Assembly: GCA_965218555.1 (NCBI GenBank)
Contig: OZ244625.1
Coordinates: forward strand, 3,348,001 to 3,412,000
Origin: JAPPLB01 sp965218555
GTDB lineage: Bacteria; Acidobacteriota; Terriglobia; Bryobacterales; UBA6623
DNA length: 64,000 bases
Direction of reading: 5' to 3'
Both the position numbers and the translations under genes were made by a program. The notes below the pieces were generated by a model. The model was not told where the DNA came from. It saw only the letters and a list, made by a program, of their open reading frames with translations, and did not search any database. How positions within the stretch are numbered: the stretch's first letter is position 1; every line of letters begins with the position of its first letter. Below are positions 17,140 to 27,066 of the stretch, one piece after another.

Positions 17140-18495
17140 TCAGGCGTTCGCGTTCACTTTCTCCCGCAGTTCCCGCACGATCTCCTTGAACCGTCTGCCG
17201 CGCTCGCCGTAGTTTCGGAATTGGTCGAAACTCGCGCACGCCGGAGAGAGCAGCACGGTGTCCCCGGACTCGGCGTGACGATGGGCGTACTGTATCGCCT
17301 CAAATAGAGTCCCGGCCTGAACCAGCGGCGCCGCTCTGTTCAGCTCGCGCTTGATCTTCGGTGCGGATTCCCCGATCAACAGCACCCCGCGCGTTCGGTC
17401 GCGCAACGGCTTTTTGAGTGCTGCGTACTCCAAGCCTTTATCACTGCCACCCAAGATGACCCACAACCCTCGATCAAACGATTCCACTGCCTTGATCGCT
17501 GCGTCCACATTCGTCGCCTTGGAGTCGTTGTAGTAGGCAACGCCGTTGATGTCCGCAACGAACTCCAGCCGGTGTTCCGCTGTTCGAAAGGTCTGAAGCC
17601 CCTTGGCCATCGCCTCAGGCCCTACGCCTGCCAAAGAAGAGGCTGTCACTGCTGCCAGCGCGTTTTCCAGATTGTGGCGACCCGGGATGTGCGACGGAAG
17701 TGCGGCAATCGGCTGTCCGTTCAGCACGATCCATCCGTTTTCTACCCACGTTCCGGGTTCATGGCGTCGGGTTCGGCTGAACCAATGCACGAACCCGGCT
17801 GTTTGCATCGCAAATGCGCGGCAGACCGGATCGTCGACGTGCAAAACAGCATAGTCGCGGGCTGTCTGCGCTTGGAAGATCTTGCCCTTTGCCTCCGCAT
17901 AGGCTTCGAGAGTGCCGTGCCGATCGAGGTGATCCGGCGTCACGTTCAAGACCACTGCGATGTGTACAGGGAACGTCGTAGCCGCCTCAAGCTGAAAACT
18001 GGAAAGCTCCAAAACGTTCCACTGCTCGTCGCTCGACGAATCGACCATCGCCAGCACCGGTGTTCCGAGGTTACCGCCCGTGGCTACCGGCAAGCCCGCC
18101 GTTTCGATGATGTGTCCGATCAAAGATGTGGTGGTCGTCTTGCCGTTGGTTCCCGTCACGCCGATCACCGGCCCCTTGAGAGCACCCGTCGCAATCTCCA
18201 GCTCGCCGGCGATGGCGGTGCCGTTGCGTCGAGCGGCATCGAGTTCCGGTAGATGCCAAGGCACACCGGGCGACGGCACGATCAGATCCTGTTCGAAAAA
18301 GAGCTTCGGGGGGTGTCCGCCCAACTCGAGTCGCACGTTCAGCTTTCCCATCTCTTCCGCTGCTTCACGCAACTCACTCAGCGAGCGCCGGTCCGTCGCG
18401 GTGACCTGAGCTCCGCGTTCCGCCGCGAAGCGTGCTGCGGCTTTCCCTGATGCTCCAAGTCCGACAACCAACACGCGTTTTCCTTGCCACCTCAT
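17140..18495 (-). CDS. murD: UDP-MurNAc-L-alanine--D-glutamate ligase
   Basis: MurD adds D-glutamate to the precursor. Counting from ATG 18495 the protein is 451 residues, with an N-terminal VLVVGLGASGKAA loop, the ATP site GTNGKTTT (115-122), the NVTPDHLDRHG motif and the C-terminal YNDSKATNVDAA block typical of MurD. This start makes a four-base ATGA overlap with the mraY stop; a longer in-frame start at 18579 would run well into mraY and is unlikely. Confidence 0.96.
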   Translation of the reverse strand: MRWQGKRVLVVGLGASGKAAARFAAERGAQVTATDRRSLSELREAAEEMGKLNVRLELGGHPPKLFFEQDLIVPSPGVPWHLPELDAARRNGTAIAGELEIATGALKGPVIGVTGTNGKTTTTSLIGHIIETAGLPVATGGNLGTPVLAMVDSSSDEQWNVLELSSFQLEAATTFPVHIAVVLNVTPDHLDRHGTLEAYAEAKGKIFQAQTARDYAVLHVDDPVCRAFAMQTAGFVHWFSRTRRHEPGTWVENGWIVLNGQPIAALPSHIPGRHNLENALAAVTASSLAGVGPEAMAKGLQTFRTAEHRLEFVADINGVAYYNDSKATNVDAAIKAVESFDRGLWVILGGSDKGLEYAALKKPLRDRTRGVLLIGESAPKIKRELNRAAPLVQAGTLFEAIQYAHRHAESGDTVLLSPACASFDQFRNYGERGRRFKEIVRELREKVNANA

Positions 18496-19625
18496 CTCAG
18501 TTTCAACGTGCTCAGCGCCAGCAGGGCCCAGACTAGCCCCAGGATCCAGAACCGCGCGATGATCTTCGACTCCGGCCATCCGAGCGCCTCAAAATGATGG
18601 TGGAGCGGCGCCATCCTGAAAATCCGTCGGCCCCACAGCTTGAAGCTCGCAACCTGCATGATCACCGAAAGCGCCTCCAGGACGAACACGCCGCCGACGA
18701 ACAGCAACAGGATCTCTTGTTTAATCAACACCGCCACGGTTCCGAGAGCACCGCCGAGCCCGAGCGAGCCGACATCTCCCATGAAGATCTCCGCGGGATG
18801 AGCGTTGTACCAGAGAAATGCCAAACTCGCACCGACCATCGATCCACAGAAGATCGTCAATTCCGCCGCCTGAGGCACTGGCGCGATATCGAGATACCTC
18901 GCAAACTCCTGATGACCTGCGAGATACGCCAGCACCGTAAACGCTCCTGACGCGATCACCATCAGACCAGACGCCAGCCCGTCCAGCCCGTCGGTCAAAT
19001 TCACGGCATTCGCCGATCCCGCCAACACCACGAACAGAAAAACAAAAAGGCCCGTAAATGTCAGTGGATAGGTCCACGGCAGCTCCAGCGGGGGCTGCAT
19101 CACCAACTCCGGCTGTAACCCTTTGAAAAACGGAAGGATCAACCGCGTGTCGTAGCTGCCTCGGACATGCAACCACGCCAAAATGCAGACGATTGACAGT
19201 GTGACCACCACCTGCATCAGCAGCTTCATGCGAACGGACAGCCCTAGATTCTTCCCGCGTCGAATCTTCAAAACATCGTCCACGAAACCGATGCCGCCGA
19301 AGCCGACCAGCCCGAGCAGTGCAACCCAGATGTAGACGTTGCGAAGGTTCGCCCACAACAGCGTCGGCATCAAAATCGAGATGTTGATAAGCAGCCCACC
19401 CATCGTCGGCGTACCGGCCTTGTTCAGATGTGATTTGGGTCCGTCCTCGCGAATCGGCTGGCTGAGTTGGAAGTGTCGCAACCGCCGGATCAACCAGGGC
19501 CCTAGGATCAACCCCAACCCCAGCGCCATTAAGCTGGCGGATGCCGTCCTGAATGTGATGTAGCTGAAGACTCGGAACGGGCTGAAATACGGAAAAAGTT
19601 GCTCGAAGAAGAGGTGAAAAAACAT
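18492..19625 (-). CDS. mraY: phospho-MurNAc-pentapeptide transferase
   Basis: MraY transfers phospho-MurNAc-pentapeptide to undecaprenyl phosphate to make lipid I. The 377-residue polytopic protein has the catalytic Asp motifs GFVDDVLK and NLTDGLDGLASG, the FMGDVGSLGLGG loop and the histidine motif APLHHHFE near the C-terminus. Its stop overlaps murD and it starts 6 bases after murF. Confidence 0.97.
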   Translation of the reverse strand: MFFHLFFEQLFPYFSPFRVFSYITFRTASASLMALGLGLILGPWLIRRLRHFQLSQPIREDGPKSHLNKAGTPTMGGLLINISILMPTLLWANLRNVYIWVALLGLVGFGGIGFVDDVLKIRRGKNLGLSVRMKLLMQVVVTLSIVCILAWLHVRGSYDTRLILPFFKGLQPELVMQPPLELPWTYPLTFTGLFVFLFVVLAGSANAVNLTDGLDGLASGLMVIASGAFTVLAYLAGHQEFARYLDIAPVPQAAELTIFCGSMVGASLAFLWYNAHPAEIFMGDVGSLGLGGALGTVAVLIKQEILLLFVGGVFVLEALSVIMQVASFKLWGRRIFRMAPLHHHFEALGWPESKIIARFWILGLVWALLALSTLKLR

Positions 19626-19631
19626 GATGAC

Positions 19632-21038
19632 TTAGACCTGGACTCTTTCTTCTGCAGCTGTACGGCGATGCTCAAAAACGTCCAGCGCTCTTTCGAGCGC
19701 CACTCCGCGCGAGGCCTTGAACAACACCGCATCTGCAGCCCGCAACTGCTCGGCGACAAATCTCCCGGCCTCCTCCGGTTCTTCGAAAAACGATGTCCGC
19801 GATAAGGGCAGCCCGGCTAGAGCGGCCTCGTCGACGATCCATCGCGCGGCGCCTGTGACTCCGATCAAGAGGTCGACGCCGGCACGGGTCGCGGCCCGGC
19901 CGACGCGCCGATGGAGTTCCTCCGCGCACTCGCCCAACTCCCGCATCTCGCCCAGCACCGCGATGCGGCGGGTGGCTGGTGTTTCCGCTAAAACCCGCAG
20001 CATGACCTCCATAGCCCGCGGATTGGCGTTGTAGCAATCGTCGATCAACAATGCGCCGCCTAGTCTCTTCGTCTGTCCGCGACGTCTCGCCGGGCGCAGG
20101 CACGCCACGGCATCGACGAGATCCGGAGAATCGACCCCGTACACAGAAGCCGTCGCCAGCGCCGCTGCCAGGTTCACCGCATTGTGCCGACCGATCAAGC
20201 CAGTCTGAAAACGAACCACCTTCCCATCGCGCCTTTGGAGGAGAGTGAACCGTAAGCCGTCGGCTCCGCGAGTTTCGATTGCAACCACCCGAAAGTCGGC
20301 ATCCTCGCTCTCGCCGAATGTGACAACCGGCCCCGCGTGCACGTCTCGAAAGCCGCGCACCCGCAGGTCGTCCGCATTGAGCACGGCCGTGCCGTTCTCG
20401 GGAAGGGCCTCGATCAACTCGCGCTTCGCCAGTGCGATTGCGTCTGCCGACGAAAAATTCTCGACGTGCGCTTCGCTCACGTTGGTCACGACGCCCACCG
20501 TCGGCTCGGCAATCTCGGCAAGCGCGGAGATCTCATCGCGATGGTTCATGCCCATCTCAAAGACGCCGACCTCGGCCGTGTCGTGCATTCTCAGAATCGA
20601 TAGCGGCAAGCCCAAGTCATTGTTTAGATTGCCTTCCGTCTTCGCAACCTGAAAGCGCTTCGCCAGCAGCGCCGCAATCGCGTCTTTCGTTGTTGTTTTG
20701 CCGTTGCTCCCGGTCACGCCGACCACAGGAAGCCCCCAGCGTCTCCGCACCTCGCGCGCCAGCTGTCGCATCGCCTCCGCCGGATCGCCGACGGCAAGCA
20801 GAGGGCCGCGGACTTGATGGGCGGCGGCCCAAGAACTTTTGGCCGCCACAGCCGCAGCACCCGCCTCCCACGCCGCAGCGATGAAGTCGTGGCCATCGAA
20901 CTTTGGTCCGCGAATGGCAAAGAAAAGATCACCTCTGTCTATCGTCCTCGTATCGATGGAGTAGCCCGTCGCCTCGCCTTGCCTTCCTTGCAAGGAAGTT
21001 CCCAGAACGTTCGCAATGTCCGAAAGATCCAACCGCAT
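19632..21038 (-). CDS. murF: UDP-MurNAc-tripeptide--D-alanyl-D-alanine ligase
   Basis: MurF adds D-Ala-D-Ala to complete the pentapeptide. The 468-residue protein has the N-terminal SIDTRTIDRGDLFFAIRG block shared by MurE and MurF, the ATP site GSNGKTTT (110-117), and the C-terminal LLIDDCYNANPRAM motif specific to MurF. It lies 24 bases after murE and 6 before mraY. Confidence 0.96.
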   Translation of the reverse strand: MRLDLSDIANVLGTSLQGRQGEATGYSIDTRTIDRGDLFFAIRGPKFDGHDFIAAAWEAGAAAVAAKSSWAAAHQVRGPLLAVGDPAEAMRQLAREVRRRWGLPVVGVTGSNGKTTTKDAIAALLAKRFQVAKTEGNLNNDLGLPLSILRMHDTAEVGVFEMGMNHRDEISALAEIAEPTVGVVTNVSEAHVENFSSADAIALAKRELIEALPENGTAVLNADDLRVRGFRDVHAGPVVTFGESEDADFRVVAIETRGADGLRFTLLQRRDGKVVRFQTGLIGRHNAVNLAAALATASVYGVDSPDLVDAVACLRPARRRGQTKRLGGALLIDDCYNANPRAMEVMLRVLAETPATRRIAVLGEMRELGECAEELHRRVGRAATRAGVDLLIGVTGAARWIVDEAALAGLPLSRTSFFEEPEEAGRFVAEQLRAADAVLFKASRGVALERALDVFEHRRTAAEERVQV

Positions 21039-21062
21039 CAGCCGATCCCATTTCTCATGGCG

Positions 21063-22562
21063 CTACCCGGCTACGGAACGCACTCCATAACCTAGCTCGT
21101 GAAGCACGCCGCGGGCCGTTTCGCGGTCGTCAAAAGGAAGCACCTTGTCGCCGATGGTCTGCGTCGTCTCATGACCCTTGCCAGCCAGCAGCACGATGTC
21201 GCCGGCCTGCCCCTGAGAAACAGCCAGGCGGACCGCTACGGCCCGGTCCGGTTCGATTTCATGCTTGGACTCGACGCGTCCCATCCCGACGCGGATGTCG
21301 TTGATGATGTTGAGCGGATTTTCCGAGCGCGGGTTGTCAGAGGTAAGAATTACCAAGTCGCTTAGACGACCGGCAATTTCTCCCATCGCCGGTCGCTTTG
21401 TGCGGTCACGATCGCCGCCGCACCCAAAAACCGTCAAAATGCGCCCCGATCCTTTCGAACGCCGGCGCAACGCACGGGCGGCTTCAAGCAGGTTCCGCAG
21501 CGCATCGTCGGTATGTGCATAGTCGACGATCACCATGAACGGCTGCCCCTCGTCGATCAACTCGAACCGCCCAGGGACAGCGCGGCATGCTTCGATGCCT
21601 TCGCCAATCGTGTTGAGGTCGATGTCCAACGTAAGGGCGGCTGTGATCGCCGCCAGCAGATTACTGATATTGAATGCGCCGCCGAGCGATGATCTGACAT
21701 CCAGAGATCCCCGTGGTGTTGCGGCCCGAAAGTGCAGACTTGAGAGCCGCACGTCTACGTTTTCGGCAACAACATCCGCCCCCGGCCTCACACCGTAGCT
21801 CAACGTCTCCGACGAACTTGCGGCCAGCCACTCCTGACCGACCGGGTCATCTCTGTTGATCACCGCGTAGCGGGGCGGTTCCCCGCCGGCATCCTGCAGC
21901 AGTCGTCGCTTCGCCGCGGCGTACTCCTCCATGGTTTGGTGAAAATCGAGATGGTCGCGCGACAGGTTCGTGAAAACGACGGTGTGGAAGTCAAAGCCGT
22001 AGACGCGGCACAGTGACAAGGCGTGTGAGGAAGCCTCGAAACCAGCGTGGGAGCCTCCTTCTGCAACGAGTTCGGACAGAAAGCGAACAATGTCCAACGA
22101 TTCCGGTGTCGTGTTCACTGCCCTGAGGCGCCGCCGACCGATCTTATGCTCGATCGTTCCGAAACGGGCAGTCAGCAGTCCGGCGTTCTCCAGAATGGAA
22201 TCGAGCAGATAGACCGTGCTTGTCTTGCCGTTGGTTCCCGTTACGCCTGTGAGCTTGAGCTGATGATCGGGCCGGCCATAGAAACGCAAAGCCGCCTTTG
22301 CCAGTGATTGTCTGCCATGCTGCACTTGAATCCATTGCGCGCCGTGCGCCTCCGGCGCTTTGCGCTCACTTACGATCGCCGCCGCGCCCGCATCCAAGGC
22401 CGCCGGGATGAACTGATGTCCGTCGGCGTGTTCGCCAGGAAACGCGAAGAACACATCACCGGGTTCCAGTTTCCGAGAGTCGTATTGCAGACCATGGATC
22501 GACTTGCGCCGCAGCCCTGCCTGGCACTGGGCAAACCGGTCAAACAAGTCACCGATCTTCAT
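21063..22562 (-). CDS. murE: UDP-MurNAc-tripeptide synthetase, meso-diaminopimelate type
   Basis: MurE adds the third residue of the stem peptide. Counting from ATG 22562 it is 499 residues, with the ATP site GTNGKTST (109-116) and TNLSRDHLDFHQTMEEY. The motif DNPR in LTSDNPRSENP is the signature of enzymes that use meso-diaminopimelate rather than lysine. The start overlaps the ftsI stop by four bases; an in-frame start 27 codons upstream lies inside ftsI and is rejected. Confidence 0.96.
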   Translation of the reverse strand: MKIGDLFDRFAQCQAGLRRKSIHGLQYDSRKLEPGDVFFAFPGEHADGHQFIPAALDAGAAAIVSERKAPEAHGAQWIQVQHGRQSLAKAALRFYGRPDHQLKLTGVTGTNGKTSTVYLLDSILENAGLLTARFGTIEHKIGRRRLRAVNTTPESLDIVRFLSELVAEGGSHAGFEASSHALSLCRVYGFDFHTVVFTNLSRDHLDFHQTMEEYAAAKRRLLQDAGGEPPRYAVINRDDPVGQEWLAASSSETLSYGVRPGADVVAENVDVRLSSLHFRAATPRGSLDVRSSLGGAFNISNLLAAITAALTLDIDLNTIGEGIEACRAVPGRFELIDEGQPFMVIVDYAHTDDALRNLLEAARALRRRSKGSGRILTVFGCGGDRDRTKRPAMGEIAGRLSDLVILTSDNPRSENPLNIINDIRVGMGRVESKHEIEPDRAVAVRLAVSQGQAGDIVLLAGKGHETTQTIGDKVLPFDDRETARGVLHELGYGVRSVAG

Positions 22563-24823
22563 CGTTTTGCCCCGACCCGGAAGTCTACTGTGACCGTGCC
22601 GCCAGGCTGGACAGGCGTTCCAGCGGGCGGCCATTGGCGCCAAGCCTTACCGCTCCCGCGAAGATGAATCGCCAAGCCGAGAGAGGAGGTTTGCGAAATT
22701 ACTGAGCCCAGCGTCTCACCTCGGAAATCCGGCAAACGACTGCCCACCACTGTCAACCGAGTGGCCGCCAGCTCCTCGAGTGCTCCTTCTCCCGGTGTGA
22801 CTTCAAAGGCCGAATTCTGTTCCGGGGGGGGCTCAGCTTTCTGTCTGCCCATCGTCTCTTCGGCGGCCAGCGGGAACTCCTCGAATCTGGGCAAAGCAGA
22901 ATCCGTCGGCGAGGCGACTGTCACTATGACGGCGTCCTCATCCAATGGGACGCCTGAGAACTCGACCTGCATGCCTTTCGGCCAGTCATCGGCGGTCTCC
23001 TCGATCGCGAAGTCCGCCCACCACTCTTCGGGAATCGGGGGAGCAGGCTCCTGCTCCAACGGTAGTTCCGGAGGCACGTCGCGGAACCGCAGCACCTCAG
23101 TCGCGATCCTGGGAAACAAGGGAGCCGCCACCTGCCCGCCGTAATACTTGCCGACCGGAGAATCGAGCACAATCACGACCACGATCGATGGGGCGTTGAC
23201 CGGAGCGAAGCCCACAAAGCTCGCGACATAATCTTTGCTTGAATAGCGGCCCGTTTCGGGATCCACTTTCTGTGCGGTGCCAGTTTTTCCCGCCACCCGG
23301 TACCCCTGCGTTCGCGCCCGCCGTCCGGTGCCTTCCCGGACGACCCTTTCCATGAGCGCCCGCATGATCGCGGCTGTCTCAGGATTCAGAACGCGAGCGG
23401 AATCCCGAACGTCTCTTTCTTCTCTTTCGCCCTGTGGGTTTACGATGGCTTCGACGATCCCAGGTGTTACCAGCGAGCCTCCGTTGGCAATAACACTGAC
23501 GGCTCGCGCCATCTGGAGCGCGCTCACGCCCACCTCTTGGCCAATCGCCACCGAGCCGATCGCGGCCGGGTGCCAGCTCTCCCACGGCCGCAGTAAGCCG
23601 ACTGTCTCGCCCGGCAAGGGCAGACCCGTCGGCTGCCCGAAGCCGAAGCCGCGGGCGTAGCGGTGGAGTCGCTCTGGGGAGAGCCGCAGACCCAGCTTGA
23701 TTGTCCCTACATTGCTTGAGCGAGCCAGGACATCGGCGACACTCAGCAGTGCGAACGGCTTGTGATCCCGAATGTAACGCGACTGCAAGTAAATCCCCCC
23801 ACTCTCACAGTCGATCATCTCTTCCGGCGTCGTTATCTTCTCTTCGAGACCGGCTGCCACCGTTACGACCTTGAACGTCGAGCCGGGCTCGATCATGTGA
23901 CTCAGTGCGTAGTTCTTCCGACGATCCAGGTCCATCTCCGAGGGTGAACGATCATTGGGGTCAAAGGTGGGCCAGTTTGCCATTCCCAGGATGTCACCGT
24001 TGACGGGGTCCATCACGACGACGGTACCTGCCTCTGATTGCGTTTCCTCGATCGCCCGCGCCAGCTCCTTTTCCGCAGTGACTTGAATGCGCTGATCAAT
24101 AGTGAGCACGAGGTCGTAGCCAGGCACGGGCTCCTGGATGACTTGGCTTTCGTAACGCTGCTGCAGCGCGTCGACTAGTACTGCGCGCTGCCCCGGAAAG
24201 CCCCGAAGCTTGGCATCGAAGGTCTGTTCCAGTCCCGCCAAGCCCGTATGGTCAACACCCACGGCCCCGAGGATGTGGGCCGCAACGGTTCCCTTCGGGT
24301 AGTAACGCTTGCTCTCCTTCTCGAAGTGAAGTCCGGCCAGGGGAAGCTCCCGGATGCGCTCCGCCTCACCCGGTTCCGCCAAGCGCCGCACCCACTGGAA
24401 GCGCTTCTTTCGCAACAAATTGTTGAGTGTATTCGGGTTTTCTTGAAGCACCTTGGCAAGCAGCGCCGCCACCATCTCGGGGTCACCCACCTTGGCCGGG
24501 AATACGCCGATCGAGTCCACAGGTATGCTCCGGGCCAACTCGACGCCGAAGCGGTCGTAGATGCGCCCGCGCCGTGCGGCGAGCTCGATCACATCCTCGT
24601 GCTGCCGCTGTGCCTTCTTGGCCAAGCGCGGTGCTTGGAGTATCTGCAGGTCCCAAAGACGAACGACGATCAGGACCAGCCACAAGCCGGCCGTGAGAGC
24701 GAAAACAAATAGTCGGAAGGAGGGAAGTCTTTGAAACTCGCCCAGTTCGAGCGCAATGCCGCGCAGCCGCTTCCAAACGCCTTGGTCGCTGGGGTGTCGA
24801 ACTTTTTTTCGGCGGCCTGCCAT
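22559..24823 (-). CDS. ftsI: division transpeptidase FtsI (PBP3-like) with PASTA domain
   Basis: FtsI crosslinks septal peptidoglycan as the partner of FtsW. The 754-residue protein has a membrane helix at about 38-55, a dimerisation domain, and the transpeptidase motifs STFK (315-318), SSN (368-370) and KTGTA (512-516). After the catalytic domain come an acidic Pro-rich linker (about 590-680) and a single C-terminal PASTA domain (about 690-754). PASTA-bearing division PBPs are usual in Firmicutes and Actinobacteria and also occur in acidobacteria; proteobacterial FtsI lacks it. Confidence 0.94.
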   Translation of the reverse strand: MAGRRKKVRHPSDQGVWKRLRGIALELGEFQRLPSFRLFVFALTAGLWLVLIVVRLWDLQILQAPRLAKKAQRQHEDVIELAARRGRIYDRFGVELARSIPVDSIGVFPAKVGDPEMVAALLAKVLQENPNTLNNLLRKKRFQWVRRLAEPGEAERIRELPLAGLHFEKESKRYYPKGTVAAHILGAVGVDHTGLAGLEQTFDAKLRGFPGQRAVLVDALQQRYESQVIQEPVPGYDLVLTIDQRIQVTAEKELARAIEETQSEAGTVVVMDPVNGDILGMANWPTFDPNDRSPSEMDLDRRKNYALSHMIEPGSTFKVVTVAAGLEEKITTPEEMIDCESGGIYLQSRYIRDHKPFALLSVADVLARSSNVGTIKLGLRLSPERLHRYARGFGFGQPTGLPLPGETVGLLRPWESWHPAAIGSVAIGQEVGVSALQMARAVSVIANGGSLVTPGIVEAIVNPQGEREERDVRDSARVLNPETAAIMRALMERVVREGTGRRARTQGYRVAGKTGTAQKVDPETGRYSSKDYVASFVGFAPVNAPSIVVVIVLDSPVGKYYGGQVAAPLFPRIATEVLRFRDVPPELPLEQEPAPPIPEEWWADFAIEETADDWPKGMQVEFSGVPLDEDAVIVTVASPTDSALPRFEEFPLAAEETMGRQKAEPPPEQNSAFEVTPGEGALEELAATRLTVVGSRLPDFRGETLGSVISQTSSLGLAIHLRGSGKAWRQWPPAGTPVQPGGTVTVDFRVGAKR

Positions 24824-24891
24824 GAATAACTCTGATCACCCGGGCCGCTGCGATGGCGAGCCGTCACAGAGAGTATCAGCGGCCACCTCGA

Positions 24892-25500
24892 TCAGGGCTG
24901 GACATTCTTTCGATACCAAGCCAATTCGTCTTCCCGTGACACCGGGGGAATCGTCCGGTTCTGCCAAGCAAACCGCTCCGGCGGCGTCTGCTCCAATCCT
25001 TGACGCTCCGCCAGGTCCGCTATCCTGCGCAAGTCACTCAACCTCGCTTGGCGGACGCGAAGCTGGTCTTGAATCTCGACCAAGGCTTGATGCTTCTCGT
25101 TCAGCTTCTCGAGCCGGTACCCCGAGTGCCGCAATAGCGGCCGCGGGGCGAAGGTCAGGATCATCATCACCAGGCCCAGCAGGCCACAGACGACCAATCG
25201 CGACCAGACGACCTTGTCTGTCGGGTCCGGCCGTCGCTGCAATTTCGAGTTGTCCAACTCCTTGACGTGGAAGTACGCATTCTCCATTGGCAGCGGTCGT
25301 GAAGATATCGGCCGCCGGGAAAGCTCCGCTCGGGCCTCACGTCCCACGCCCGCACCGTCGTAAACGAACACATCGCGAGCAGGTTCCGGCTGGGGCCTGC
25401 CGGTGACTCGATGCCCGGCAGCCCTCGATACTTCGACGGGGCCGAGGGACGCCTCCCGGGGCTGCCCTCGCGCCGGAAACGCTAATTCAGGGGCTGCCAT
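24892..25500 (-). CDS. ftsL: FtsL-like bitopic division protein
   Basis: Position between rsmH and ftsI and the topology identify this as the FtsL equivalent. It has one membrane helix at about residues 101-117, followed by a periplasmic coiled coil (YRLEKLNEKHQALVEIQDQL) that would pair with FtsB-type partners. At 202 residues it is longer than the 90-120 of most FtsL proteins because of a Pro/Arg-rich cytoplasmic N-terminus. An internal ATG at 25287 (MENAYFHVKEL) would give a more normal 131-residue protein. The long form overlaps rsmH by 19 bases. Sequence similarity alone would not prove FtsL. Confidence 0.7.
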   Translation of the reverse strand: MAAPELAFPARGQPREASLGPVEVSRAAGHRVTGRPQPEPARDVFVYDGAGVGREARAELSRRPISSRPLPMENAYFHVKELDNSKLQRRPDPTDKVVWSRLVVCGLLGLVMMILTFAPRPLLRHSGYRLEKLNEKHQALVEIQDQLRVRQARLSDLRRIADLAERQGLEQTPPERFAWQNRTIPPVSREDELAWYRKNVQP

Positions 25501-26366
25501 AACTTCGTAGTCCTCTCCGCCGCGCGCAGCTTGGCGCTACGGCTCGCCGGGTTCTCGGCGACCTCGTCCTCTCCGGGACGAACGACTCGTTTCGTCAGAA
25601 GCGTAAACAGATCTCGATCTGCCCAGCGACGAAACGACTGCTTGACGCGGCGGTCCTCGAGCGAGTGAAAACTGACAACCACCATGCGCCCCCCCGGGGC
25701 CAGCAACGGCGGCGCCGCCTCGACGAGGCGGTCCAGTTCGCTCAACTCGTCGTTCACGGCAATCCGAATCGCTTGAAACGTCCGCGTCGCCGGGTGAATC
25801 TTCATGCGAGGTGTCCGAGGGACGGCTTGCGCCACGATCTCGGCCAAATGCGCCGTATCGCGGATCGGCCGCCCCCGAACAATGGCCTTGGCAATCCTTC
25901 GGCTTCTCCTCTCTTCACCAAACTCGAAGATCAAGTCCGCGAGCCGCCGCTCGTCGTAATGATTCACGATCACGTCCGCTGTCAGCGACCGTCTCCGGTC
26001 CATCCGCATATCCAGCGGGCCCTTGCGCCGCAGGCTGAAGCCGCGCTCGCCGGCTTCGAACTGTCTGCGCGAAAGTCCCAAGTCAGCGACGATGCCCTGC
26101 GGACGCTCGTTGCCCAGCACTTCAGCAATGTCGCCGTAGCTTGCGTGATGAAACCTCACTCGTCCGCTCCACTCGCGAAGCCGCCCTCGGGCCAACTCAA
26201 TCGCATCTCGGTCCCAATCGATTGCGATGAGCCGGCCCGAGTCAAGGCGCGACAAGATCGCCTCGGCGTAGCGGCTCTCACCCAAAGTGCAATCCACATA
26301 AATGCCGGAGGGGTCAATGTTCAAAAACTCCAATACCCGCGGCAGCAATACCGGATAGTGCGCCAA
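25482..26366 (-). CDS. rsmH: 16S rRNA (cytosine1402-N4)-methyltransferase
   Basis: RsmH (MraW) methylates C1402 of 16S rRNA using SAM. The 294-residue protein shows YVDCTLGESRYAEAIL (SAM-binding loop; most homologues read DGTxGxGGH), DWDRDAIELARGRL, and the C-terminal FQAIRIAVNDEL and VVSFHSLEDRRVKQSFR blocks diagnostic of the family. It follows mraZ by 3 bases and overlaps the ftsL-like gene. Confidence 0.95.
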   Translation of the reverse strand: MAHYPVLLPRVLEFLNIDPSGIYVDCTLGESRYAEAILSRLDSGRLIAIDWDRDAIELARGRLREWSGRVRFHHASYGDIAEVLGNERPQGIVADLGLSRRQFEAGERGFSLRRKGPLDMRMDRRRSLTADVIVNHYDERRLADLIFEFGEERRSRRIAKAIVRGRPIRDTAHLAEIVAQAVPRTPRMKIHPATRTFQAIRIAVNDELSELDRLVEAAPPLLAPGGRMVVVSFHSLEDRRVKQSFRRWADRDLFTLLTKRVVRPGEDEVAENPASRSAKLRAAERTTKLWQPLN

Positions 26367-26369
26367 TCA

Positions 26370-26828
26370 TCACACCCCCAGGTTCGCCGCGTAACGCTTG
26401 TCGGCTGCTGTCAGGCGATTCGCTTCGGTCGCTTCCTCGAAGCGGGCCGCGTTCATCACCAATAGATGGTTCGACTGCCACAGAATCTTGACTTCGCCCC
26501 TCATGCCCGCGGCTTCCCGCAAAACCGCGGGCACAAGGATGCGGCCTTGGTTGTCCAAGGTCTCGTCTGCCCCAAAACGATTCGCCTGGAACAGAATCTT
26601 GTGCTTGATCTCGCCATCGGCCTCATTGCCGGCAGGCGACTTTTTCGATAACCTGGTCTCCACTTCTTCCCACTTGCGGCGCGGGAAAACCTTGACCTCT
26701 TCGCCGTCGAGACTTGTGATGAACACCTTCGGTTCCCGGTACTCCTCAACCATGCGAGAGCGGACTAGGGCGGGCAGCTTGAGTCTGCCTTTGTCGTCTA
26801 CCCGCCCTGTCTGCGTACCTCGGAACAT
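26370..26828 (-). CDS. mraZ: transcriptional regulator MraZ
   Basis: MraZ is an AbrB-type DNA-binding protein that binds tandem repeats in its own promoter and controls the dcw cluster. The 152-residue protein has the two SpoVT-AbrB-like halves with the DxxxR motifs DDKGRLKLP (residues 11-19) and DNQGRILVP. It is the first gene of the cluster. Upstream lies an array of 10-bp spaced boxes (see separate entry). No good Shine-Dalgarno precedes the ATG. Confidence 0.95.
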   Translation of the reverse strand: MFRGTQTGRVDDKGRLKLPALVRSRMVEEYREPKVFITSLDGEEVKVFPRRKWEEVETRLSKKSPAGNEADGEIKHKILFQANRFGADETLDNQGRILVPAVLREAAGMRGEVKILWQSNHLLVMNAARFEEATEANRLTAADKRYAANLGV

Positions 26829-26863
26829 GTTTCAAGACCGGCGGACCGTCTGAGGAGGAACGA

Positions 26864-26911
26864 TCAACCACCTTGGGCCAGAATCAACTACTTTCGACCA
26901 CTACTGACCAC
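26864..26911 (-). promoter_or_regulatory. MraZ-type operator: tandem boxes at 10-bp spacing
   Basis: On the plus strand the boxes are TCAACCAC (26864), TGGGCCAG (26874, degenerate), TCAACTAC (26884), TCGACCAC (26894) and CTGACCAC (26904), each exactly 10 bp from the next. Read toward mraZ the consensus is GTGGTYGA. MraZ proteins are known to bind direct repeats with this helical spacing (TGGGN5 in Escherichia coli), so this is the likely autoregulatory operator. It begins about 36 bases upstream of the mraZ ATG. Confidence 0.7.
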
Positions 26912-27066
26912 AAGTAAAATCCCATACTCCGCCACTCATGTCAAGCGGAAAATGGGTGTATCTCTAAAAAAATATTGGGCTTACAAGTAGGGTAATAGAT
27001 GTGGTATGGGATAGTGGATGAATACTATATCTTGTGGTTATGAGATACCAGTCAAGATACATCGGA